64,000 bases of DNA from Dyella sp. OK004 (GTDB taxonomy: Bacteria; Pseudomonadota; Gammaproteobacteria; Xanthomonadales; Rhodanobacteraceae). The DNA is taken from NCBI RefSeq assembly GCF_900114495.1, contig NZ_FOZI01000002.1:992001-1056000 (forward strand). The letters run 5' to 3'. This document shows, piece after piece, positions 57,145 through 64,000 of this stretch. The position numbers and the translations under genes are program-made. Below the pieces are notes generated by a model, which was given only the letters and a program-made list of their open reading frames with translations, was not told where the DNA came from and did no database searches. Within the stretch, counting starts at the first letter, position 1. Every line of letters starts with the position of its first letter.

Positions 57145-59616
57145 TCATGCGGCGTCTGCCAGCTTCTTCTTTTCGTCGGCGCGCGTCTTGGCCGCACCCA
57201 GCTCCGACGGATCGAAATCGTCCACCGAAATGAACTCGAACACGCCTTCGCGCACACGCTTGAGCAGGGCCGCTTCGGAAGCGTCGATCACCCCGGCCTT
57301 CTCCGCTTCAACCAGCTGGCCGAAGTAATCGTGCGAGGTGAACTGGCCGGCCTTCTGCGCCTTGCCGAACTTGCGATCGACCGGCTCGGCAGCAATCACG
57401 TCGGGCAGCAAAGCATTCATGCGGCCGATGGTGTTGTTGGCGGTGGGCGTGAGGTAAACCCACTCAGTCAGACGATCGCGCGCTTCGCCGGGTGCAGTGA
57501 TGATCGCGGCGACACGGCGACCCAAGCGATCCGACGGCGGCACTTCGCGGCGACCGAACGGGAACACCAGCGCGCGCAGCAGCCACGAAACCGGCCTCAC
57601 CGGGAAGTTGCGGATCGCGCCGTCCAGCGCCATCTGCGTACGCCACATGCACTCATGGAAGGCCCAGGCCAGCAGCGGACGATCCGCTTCCGGACGGCCG
57701 GTGTCTTCGTAGCGCTTGAGCATGGCGCTGGCAATGTACAGATAGCTCAGCACGTCGCCCAGGCGAGCCGACAGCTTCTCCTTGAACTTCAGCTTGCCGC
57801 CGAGCACACCCATGAAGGTGTCGGCGCACAGAGCCAGTGCGGCGGAGTAGCGGTTGAGCTTGCGGTAGTAGCGGCGGGTGTAAGCGTCGCCCGCGGTCTC
57901 GCCGATGCGCGAACCGGTGATGCCCAGGGTGAAGGCGCGCACGGCGTTGGAGATGCCAAAGCCGATATGACCGAACAGCGCGCGGTCGAAGGTCTTCAGG
58001 CGCTCGCTGTAGTCGGCGATGGTCAGCGCCTGCATTTCCTTCAGCACGTAGGGATGGCAGCGGATCGCACCCTGACCGAAGATCATCAGGCTGCGCGTCA
58101 TGATGTTCGCTCCTTCCACCGTGATGGCGATCGGCACACCCTGCCAGGCGCGGCCGGCATAGTTCTTCGGGCCGAGCTGCACGGCCTTGCCGCCGTGCAC
58201 GTCCATCGCGTCACCGGCGATCACACGGCCCCATTCGGTGGCGTGATACTTGGCAATGGCCGACGGCACCGCCGGCTTCTCGCCGCGATCCACCGCCGCG
58301 GCGGTCGCACGCGACAACGCGGCCGTGGCGTAGGTCAGACCGCCGATGCGGGCCAAAGCTTCTTCCACACCCTCGAAGCGGGCGATGGCCAGGCCGAATT
58401 GCTTGCGCATGCGCGCATAGGCACCGGTAGCCGCGACAGCGGCGCGCACGCCGCCCGTCGCGTTGGATGGCAGCGAGATCGCGCGGCCGACCGAGAGACA
58501 TTCCACCAGCATGCGCCAGCCATGGCCGGCCATGTGCGGGCCACCGATCAGGGTGGACAGCGGCACGAATACATCCTTGCCGTGCAGCGGGCCGTTCTGG
58601 AACGGCACGTTGAGCGGGAAGTGGCGGCGACCGATTTCCAGGCCCGGGGTGGTGCGCGGCAGCAGCGCCAGGGTGATGCCCATGTCTTCCTTGTCGCCCA
58701 GCAATTTCTCCGGGTCGTACATGCGGAAGGCCAGGCCGACCACGGTGGCGATCGGCGCCAGTGTGATGTAGCGCTTGTCGAAGGTGAGCTTCACGCCCAC
58801 CGTTTCGACACCATCCACCGTCTGCTTGCAGACGATGCCGAAGTCGGTGATCGACGTGGCATCCGAACCCGCATACGGACCGGTAAGCGCGAAACACGGA
58901 ATCTCTTCTCCGACGGCAAGGCGCGGCAGGTAGTAGTTCTTCTGCTCGTCGCTGCCGTAGTGCAACAGCAGCTCCGCCGGGCCGAGCGAGTTGGGCACGG
59001 CGACGGTGGAAGCCACGGTGGCCGACATGGTGGCCAGCTTCTGCAGCACGGCCGAGTGCGCCAGCGCGGAGAAACCCAGGCCGCCGTACTGCTTCGGGAT
59101 GATCATGCCGAAGAACTTGTGCTTCTTCAGGAAGGCCCAGACATCTGGCGGCAGGTCGGCGAGCTCGTGAGTGATCTGCCAGTCGTCGATCATCCCGCAC
59201 AGCTGTTCCACCGGGCCGTCCATGAAGGCTTGCTCCTCGGTGCTCAGTTCCGGCTTCGGCTGCTTCAGCAGCTCGTGCCAGTCCGGCTTGCCGGAGAACA
59301 GCTCGCCTTCGAAACCGACGGTGCCGGCCTCGAGTGCGGTCTGCTCGGTCTCGGAGAGTTTCGGCGTCACCTTGGCGAACAGCTTGAGCAACGGTGCGCT
59401 GATCTTCTTGCGTCGGAAATCCATCATCAGCAGTGGCACGGCAATCGCCAACTCGATAATCAGCAGGATCACCATGGTCCATGGCGCCTGCGCGATCAGG
59501 CCGACCACCAGCGTGGTGACCACGGTGACGATCGCCCAGGTGCGCAGGCTGCTGCGATGGTAGGCACAGGCGCCGGTAGCGATCAGCGCCGCCAGCAGGG
59601 TCAGGATCACGGACAT
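57145..59616 (-). CDS. fadE: Acyl-CoA dehydrogenase FadE
   Basis: An 823-residue enzyme that catalyses the first step of beta-oxidation, acyl-CoA to trans-2-enoyl-CoA. Two N-terminal membrane helices (about 3-20 and 28-65) are as in E. coli FadE (814 residues). The dehydrogenase core includes FGMIIPKQYGGLGFS, CFALTGPYAGSDATS and MDVHGGKAV, followed by a long C-terminal domain. The ATG at 59616 is chosen over a GTG one codon earlier. The downstream thioesterase-like gene and the nearby hydrolase and TetR regulator form a lipid-metabolism neighbourhood; whether that TetR protein controls fadE is inference. Confidence 0.95.
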   Translation of the reverse strand: MSVILTLLAALIATGACAYHRSSLRTWAIVTVVTTLVVGLIAQAPWTMVILLIIELAIAVPLLMMDFRRKKISAPLLKLFAKVTPKLSETEQTALEAGTVGFEGELFSGKPDWHELLKQPKPELSTEEQAFMDGPVEQLCGMIDDWQITHELADLPPDVWAFLKKHKFFGMIIPKQYGGLGFSALAHSAVLQKLATMSATVASTVAVPNSLGPAELLLHYGSDEQKNYYLPRLAVGEEIPCFALTGPYAGSDATSITDFGIVCKQTVDGVETVGVKLTFDKRYITLAPIATVVGLAFRMYDPEKLLGDKEDMGITLALLPRTTPGLEIGRRHFPLNVPFQNGPLHGKDVFVPLSTLIGGPHMAGHGWRMLVECLSVGRAISLPSNATGGVRAAVAATGAYARMRKQFGLAIARFEGVEEALARIGGLTYATAALSRATAAAVDRGEKPAVPSAIAKYHATEWGRVIAGDAMDVHGGKAVQLGPKNYAGRAWQGVPIAITVEGANIMTRSLMIFGQGAIRCHPYVLKEMQALTIADYSERLKTFDRALFGHIGFGISNAVRAFTLGITGSRIGETAGDAYTRRYYRKLNRYSAALALCADTFMGVLGGKLKFKEKLSARLGDVLSYLYIASAMLKRYEDTGRPEADRPLLAWAFHECMWRTQMALDGAIRNFPVRPVSWLLRALVFPFGRREVPPSDRLGRRVAAIITAPGEARDRLTEWVYLTPTANNTIGRMNALLPDVIAAEPVDRKFGKAQKAGQFTSHDYFGQLVEAEKAGVIDASEAALLKRVREGVFEFISVDDFDPSELGAAKTRADEKKKLADAA

Positions 59617-59687
59617 CACGGCACCTCGTTACGAATGACGTTGTTGCAGAAGACAGACATAAGCACTGCTCGATTCATGTGGCTCAG

Positions 59688-60548
59688 TTAAGCCAGAGAC
59701 CGCACGAATCGTGCGATCTCGCGGGTGAAAGCATCGTTGGCGTCGCCAGCCACCATATGAGTAGCGCGCGGCAGCTCCACGTGTTCGGCATGCGGCACCA
59801 GCTGCATGAATTCGCCCACCGTGTCGCGCGACACTACGTCGCTGCGGCCACCGGAAAGCAACAGCACCGGCACCTGCACTTTGGCAGCAGCGGCCATCAG
59901 GCGCGGCTGGTAGCGCTCGCTTTCGCTCACCACGCCACCGAGCAAGGCGGGGTCCCAATGCCAGCGCAGGCGGCCATCGGCGCCTTCGCGCAGCAGAGGG
60001 CGCAACTGTTCCTCGCTCTTGCGGCCGGCACGATGCGGCAGATAAGCCGCGATTTGTTCGGCCGCCTCGGCGTAGTCGGCGAAGCCATCGGGATGCGCCT
60101 GCATGAAGGCCAGGATGCGTTCCACGCCCGCAGTTTCCCAGCGCGGTGTGATGTCGACCAACACCAGGGCGCGGAACAGCGAGGGATCGATTTCTCCGGC
60201 CACCACCAGACCGAGCAGGCCGCCCATCGAAGCGCCCACCAGCACTGGCCGGGAGGGCTGCGCATGACCCAGCTGCACCAGGTCGGAGACGAACTGCTCC
60301 ATGTGGTAGTCACCACCGGGGACGCGATCGCTCTCACCGTGGCCGCGAGTGTCGAAGCTCACGCAGCGGCAGCCTTCCTGCGCCAGCGTCGCCGCAGCAG
60401 CATTCCATGCGCCGCGCGTCTGGCCGAAACCATGCGCAAACAGCAGCAGTGGAGCACCCTCGGGGTTGCGCAGATCGACCGACAATCCGACACCGTCGGC
60501 GGTGACGAAACGGGAATTTGTTGTGGCGGGTGGCGTCGCAATAACCAT
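59688..60548 (-). CDS. Alpha/beta hydrolase
   Basis: A 286-residue hydrolase with oxyanion-hole segment FAHGFGQTRGAW, nucleophile S107 in GASMGG and a His in ATHMVAGD near the C-terminus. The fold resembles esterases/lactonases of broad specificity; the substrate is unknown. It is on the same strand as fadE and could be co-transcribed with it across a 71-nt gap. It is divergent from the TetR gene, the usual layout for a regulator and its target. Confidence 0.9.
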   Translation of the reverse strand: MVIATPPATTNSRFVTADGVGLSVDLRNPEGAPLLLFAHGFGQTRGAWNAAAATLAQEGCRCVSFDTRGHGESDRVPGGDYHMEQFVSDLVQLGHAQPSRPVLVGASMGGLLGLVVAGEIDPSLFRALVLVDITPRWETAGVERILAFMQAHPDGFADYAEAAEQIAAYLPHRAGRKSEEQLRPLLREGADGRLRWHWDPALLGGVVSESERYQPRLMAAAAKVQVPVLLLSGGRSDVVSRDTVGEFMQLVPHAEHVELPRATHMVAGDANDAFTREIARFVRSLA

Positions 60549-60665
60549 ACGCTTGAGTATGGATGCTCTTCCAAGCTTCCGTCAACCACGCGGCAAGACC
60601 CCTTGTAATCAACGGCTTGCAGCCCAGCCGATTGCAAAGGCCTCGACTGGGGCTACCATGCTCTG

Positions 60666-61244
60666 ATGAATGTCAGCGCAAAACCCGAACGGACCCGCCT
60701 CTCCGCCGAGGACTGGGAAGATGCCGCCCTCAGGCTGATCGCCGACCAGGGCGTCGGTGCCCTGGCCGTCGAAGCCCTGGCCCGTCAGCTGGGTGTGACC
60801 AAGGGCAGTTTTTATTGGCACTTCCGCACCCGCGAAGCCCTGTTGCAAGCCGCGCTGGAGCGCTGGGAGCAATACGGCGAGCGCGAAGTGATCAGCCAGA
60901 TCGAGGCCATGCCCGACCCCCGCGCGCGCCTGCCGGAGCTGTTCCGCCGCGTGGCGCACGAGATCGCCCCCCATCGCGTCTACGCTGCCCTGCTCAAGGC
61001 GCTGGATCACCCGCAGGTGGTGCCGGTGATGGCGCGCGTCTCGCAGCGGCGCATGGAATTCCTCACCACCATCTATCGCGAAGCCGGACTACCCCCGCCA
61101 GAGGCATTGAATCGTGCGCGACTGACTTACGCCGCCTATGTCGGCTTCCTGCAACTGAACTTCACGCTGGGTCTACCGCGTATCAGTCATGAAGAGTTCG
61201 ACGCGTATGTCGAGCACATGATCACCACGCTCACGCCTGGCTGA
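60666..61244 (+). CDS. TetR/AcrR family regulator
   Basis: A 192-residue repressor-like protein. The N-terminal helix-turn-helix is clear: VEALARQLGVTKGSFYWHFRTREALLQAAL, with the family's YWHF. The C-terminal ligand domain is variable. It is divergent from the hydrolase gene with a 117-bp shared gap, so it likely controls that gene, and possibly fadE behind it. I did not find a clear palindrome in the gap. A strong terminator follows. Confidence 0.92.
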   Translation: MNVSAKPERTRLSAEDWEDAALRLIADQGVGALAVEALARQLGVTKGSFYWHFRTREALLQAALERWEQYGEREVISQIEAMPDPRARLPELFRRVAHEIAPHRVYAALLKALDHPQVVPVMARVSQRRMEFLTTIYREAGLPPPEALNRARLTYAAYVGFLQLNFTLGLPRISHEEFDAYVEHMITTLTPG

Positions 61245-61270
61245 AAGGCCTGTCGCATCAGCATCTTGGC

Positions 61271-61290
61271 GGCCCTTCGGGGCCGTTTTG
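61271..61290 (+). terminator. Rho-independent terminator of the TetR gene
   Basis: A 6-bp stem CGGCCC / GGGCCG with a TTCG tetraloop is followed by TTTT. It stands between the regulator and pckG. Confidence 0.85.
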
Positions 61291-61370
61291 CTGCACCTCG
61301 CCTTGCAATGCCAGTGCACGCAAACTACCGTTTCTGCTCTTTTTTATCCTAAGACCAGAGTGAGGAATGC

Positions 61371-63149
61371 ATGGCGAGCAAGCTGGAGGCGCTGCAGCGC
61401 TGGGTGAACGAGGTGGCGACGCTGACGCGCCCTGCCCGCATCCATTGGTGCGATGGCTCGGACGCCGAATACCAACAGCTGGTGCAGCAGATGCTGCAAA
61501 CCGGCGACCTGATCGAGCTGAACCAGCAGACCCATCCGGGCTGCTACTTGCACCGCTCGAACCCCTCCGACGTGGCCCGCGTTGAACACCTCACTTTCGT
61601 CTGTACCAAGGACGAGGAGGCCGCCGGCCCGAACAATCACTGGATGGCCCCGGCCGACGCGCACGCCAAGATCGACGCGCTGTTCGACGGCTGCATGGAA
61701 GGGCGCACTTTGTACGTCATCCCGTACTGCATGGGTCCGATCGATTCGCCACTGGCCCGTTGCGGCGTGGAGATCACCGACAGCCCTTACGTGGTCGCCA
61801 ATATGCGCACGATGACGCGCATGGGCGCCGCGGCGCTGGCGCGTATCGAGCGCGAGGGCAGTTTCGTGAAGGGCCTGCACTCCATCGGCGAGCTGGATCC
61901 GGAGCGTCGCTTCATCATGCATTTCCCCGAAGAGCTAACGATCAAGTCGTACGGCTCGGGCTACGGTGGCAACGCCCTGCTCGGCAAAAAGTGCCACGCT
62001 CTGCGCATCGCCAGCTGGCAGGCCAAGTCGGAAGGCTGGCTGGCCGAGCACATGCTGATCGTAGGCATCGAGAACCCGCAGGGCGAAACGCATTACGTCG
62101 CCGCCGCATTCCCCTCGGCTTGCGGCAAGACGAACCTTGCCATGCTGATTCCGCCGGACGGTTATCGCAAGGATGGCTGGAAGGTGTGGACCGTAGGCGA
62201 CGACATCTGCTGGATGCGCCCCGGTGCGGATGGCCGTCTATACGCGATCAACCCTGAGGCCGGCTTCTTCGGCGTGGCCCCGGGCACTAGCGACAGCAGC
62301 AATCCGAACGCGCTGGCCAGTATTGCGCGCGACACCATCTTCACCAATGTCGCTGTGACCGCCGACAACCAGCCCTGGTGGGAAGGCCTGCCCGGCACGC
62401 CGATCACCGATTGGCAGGGTCGTCCGTACGACGCAGCGAACGGTCCGGCGGCACATCCGAATTCTCGCTTCACGGTAAGCGCAAAGCAGTGCCCGACCTG
62501 GTCGCCCAAGGCCGAGGACGCGCAGGGCGTGCCGATCAGCGCCATCGTATTCGGCGGCCGCCGCCCGTCGCTGGTGCCGCTGGTGTTCGAGGCGCGTGAC
62601 TGGGCACACGGTGTGCTGGTCGGCGCCGCGATGGGTTCGGAGACGACCGCCGCCGCTACCGGTGCGGTCGGCGTGCTGCGCCGTGACTCGATGGCGATGA
62701 AGCCGTTCTGTGGCTATCACTACGGCGACTACTTCAAGCACTGGCTGTCGTTCGATCAGGCCGGCGCGAAGCTACCGAAGATTTTCCACGTGAACTGGTT
62801 CCGCAAGGGCAAGGACGGCAAGTTCCTGTGGCCTGGTTTCGGAGACAACCTGCGCGTGCTTGAGTGGATGATCGCCCGCGTAAAGGGCACGGCCGAAGGT
62901 CAGGTGACGCCAATCGGCACGCTGCCCGCCAAGGGCGAGCTGCGTCTCGATGGCCTGGATCTCAACGCTGCCACGCTTGAAGAACTGCTCGAGGTGGACC
63001 ACAGCGGCTGGCAGGCCGAGCTCGATGCCATCGGCGATTACTTGCACAGCTTCGGCGCACGCATGCCCAAGCACCTGCACGACGAACAGCAACGCGTAGC
63101 CAAGGCCATCGCCGCGGCAGAGCCGCGCCGCGAAGCGGTCGCCTCCTGA
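61371..63149 (+). CDS. pckG: Phosphoenolpyruvate carboxykinase (GTP)
   Basis: A 592-residue GTP-dependent PEPCK that converts oxaloacetate to PEP in gluconeogenesis. The kinase P-loop is in AFPSACGKTNLAML, with the active-site cysteine typical of the GTP form, and the NWFRKGKDGKFLWPGFGDN nucleotide-binding segment is also specific to that class. Length is normal. In Xanthomonadales the GTP type commonly replaces the ATP type of E. coli. It is monocistronic, with a terminator just upstream and a 126-bp gap before the sigma factor gene. Confidence 0.97.
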   Translation: MASKLEALQRWVNEVATLTRPARIHWCDGSDAEYQQLVQQMLQTGDLIELNQQTHPGCYLHRSNPSDVARVEHLTFVCTKDEEAAGPNNHWMAPADAHAKIDALFDGCMEGRTLYVIPYCMGPIDSPLARCGVEITDSPYVVANMRTMTRMGAAALARIEREGSFVKGLHSIGELDPERRFIMHFPEELTIKSYGSGYGGNALLGKKCHALRIASWQAKSEGWLAEHMLIVGIENPQGETHYVAAAFPSACGKTNLAMLIPPDGYRKDGWKVWTVGDDICWMRPGADGRLYAINPEAGFFGVAPGTSDSSNPNALASIARDTIFTNVAVTADNQPWWEGLPGTPITDWQGRPYDAANGPAAHPNSRFTVSAKQCPTWSPKAEDAQGVPISAIVFGGRRPSLVPLVFEARDWAHGVLVGAAMGSETTAAATGAVGVLRRDSMAMKPFCGYHYGDYFKHWLSFDQAGAKLPKIFHVNWFRKGKDGKFLWPGFGDNLRVLEWMIARVKGTAEGQVTPIGTLPAKGELRLDGLDLNAATLEELLEVDHSGWQAELDAIGDYLHSFGARMPKHLHDEQQRVAKAIAAAEPRREAVAS

Positions 63150-63276
63150 TGCTGTCCACGTGGCCGGACTGCAATGGTCCGGCCACGCTTTGTTTCTATC
63201 TTCTCTAAACCCTGCCGCACACAGGCGCATCTAAGCTGGCAAGATGATCAGCGCCTGCCTCGCCACCGGAAGCTCC

Positions 63277-63825
63277 ATGTCGCCTGCCCCCGCCGCAGAA
63301 TCCGACGACGCGGATGATGTGCGCGCGGCCGCCGCCGGGGACCGCTCCGCTTTCCAGCGGCTGTACCGGCAACACGTGGACCGCGTTTACGGCGCGGTTT
63401 ACCGGCTGGCCGGCTACGACCATGCGCGCGCCGAAGATCTCACCCAGGACGCCTTCGTGCGCGCCTGGCAGAAGCTCGAGGGATTCCGCCACGAGAGCAG
63501 CTTCGGCACCTGGCTGTACCGGCTTGCGGTGAACCTGGCGCTGATGGACATCCGCTCGCGCGGCTCAGACCCGGTCAGCATGATGGACGAGGACAGCCTG
63601 CCCGAGCACGGCGAAACCCCGTTCTGCGCGGCCGAACGCGAAGAACTGGAACGCGCCATCGGGCGTTTGCCACCGCGGGCCCGGGCCGTGCTGGTCTTGC
63701 ACGACATCGAAGGCTGGCGGCATGAAGACATCGGCGTCGAGCTCGGCATGGCCGTCGGCTCGTCGAAAGCGCAACTGCACCGCGCACGCGGTCTGCTGCG
63801 GAAAGTTTTAGGAGAAGCGTCATGA
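63277..63825 (+). CDS. ECF RNA polymerase sigma factor
   Basis: A 182-residue ECF sigma factor of the RpoE-like type. Region 2 (FQRLYRQHVDRVYGAVYRL ... AEDLTQDAFVRAWQ ... SSFGTWLYRLAVN) binds core enzyme and the -10 element, and region 4 (RLPPRARAVLVLHDIEGWRHEDIGVELGM) binds the -35 element. The anti-sigma gene overlaps its stop by ATGA, the usual coupled pair. I chose the ATG at 63277 (GGAAG upstream); ATG 63244 is an alternative. Confidence 0.93.
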   Translation: MSPAPAAESDDADDVRAAAAGDRSAFQRLYRQHVDRVYGAVYRLAGYDHARAEDLTQDAFVRAWQKLEGFRHESSFGTWLYRLAVNLALMDIRSRGSDPVSMMDEDSLPEHGETPFCAAEREELERAIGRLPPRARAVLVLHDIEGWRHEDIGVELGMAVGSSKAQLHRARGLLRKVLGEAS

Positions 63826-64000
63826 ACGAACTCGAATGGCACCGCCAGATGCGCGCCCTGCGCGAACCGGTGTCGCCGCGCCGCGATCTGTGGCCGGACA
63901 TCGCAGCCGCCCTGGATGCCGACGCAGGCGTACAGACTCCGACGGCGCGTGCGTCGCGCCGCCAGGCCTGGTTGCTCGCCGCCGGTTTCGCCGGCCTCTC
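63822..64000 (+). CDS. Anti-sigma factor, cut by the window end
   Basis: Only the first 59 codons are present. The start MNELEWHRQMRALREPVSPRRDLWPDI and the onset of a membrane helix (AWLLAAGFAGL) fit the small membrane anti-sigma proteins of Xanthomonadales ECF systems, which hold the sigma factor until a signal releases it. No zinc-binding HxxxCxxC is seen in the visible part. The ATGA overlap with the sigma gene supports the assignment. Confidence 0.7.
   Translation, partial: MNELEWHRQMRALREPVSPRRDLWPDIAAALDADAGVQTPTARASRRQAWLLAAGFAGL

Noticed and set aside
57331-59691. 786-codon plus-strand frame opposite fadE
   Set aside because: It is an antisense shadow: low-complexity His/Arg/Gln-rich product without recognisable domains, while fadE on the other strand is complete.

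Overview
The window is GC-rich, dense gammaproteobacterial chromosome. The lptG-lptF/pepA-holC block, a full-length PurL, GTP-type PEP carboxykinase, an Oar-type TonB receptor, a metX-metB-hom methionine operon and dispersed REP elements of the form GTAGGAGCGCACCCTGTGCGCGA all fit the order Xanthomonadales, most likely Rhodanobacteraceae (Dyella/Luteibacter/Frateuria-like). The genus is inferred from family content only. No tRNA, rRNA, CRISPR array, prophage or transposase gene was found.

Layout. 1-13.3 kb: a DUF2127 membrane protein, an EamA exporter coupled to a GT2 glycosyltransferase, a membrane protein, purL, dsbC, xerD, an RDD protein, a methyltransferase, an intracellular PHA depolymerase and L-threonine aldolase. 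13.3-23.4 kb: a TonB-dependent receptor, a glucan-exporter-like ABC protein, lptG-lptF, pepA and holC. 23.4-33 kb: a large propeller-type hybrid histidine kinase, two DUF697-type GTPases flanking a coupled YceI / cytochrome b561 / YceI operon, a glutaredoxin-like protein and sdaA. 34-39.3 kb: an orphan LysM-bearing 921-residue protein, an aspartate-type APC permease and a small membrane protein. 39.3-43 kb: the metX-metB-hom operon, read on the minus strand behind a SAM-I riboswitch, with a promoter flanked by tandem MetJ-like boxes. 43-50.4 kb: a 2OG-Fe dioxygenase, a striking intergenic element with three nested perfect inverted repeats, a DUF1304 protein, an M24 peptidase, a fatty-acid desaturase, a GFA protein, a toxin-antitoxin pair, prfC and a CPBP protease. 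50.5-56.6 kb: a four-gene signalling operon (triple-receiver hybrid kinase, CheR, CheB, receiver-GGDEF). 56.6-64 kb: a thioesterase-like protein, fadE, an alpha/beta hydrolase, a TetR regulator, pckG, and an ECF sigma factor coupled to an anti-sigma gene cut by the window end.

Most of the window is core metabolism and envelope biogenesis. The strongest unexplained signals lie between genes: the nested inverted-repeat element at 43840-44128, the two-layer methionine control region at 42701-42954, and a second composite inverted structure at 16781-17021. Among proteins, the orphan LysM protein (34188-36953), the GTPase/YceI/b561 neighbourhood and the kinase-CheR-CheB-GGDEF operon are most worth following up.
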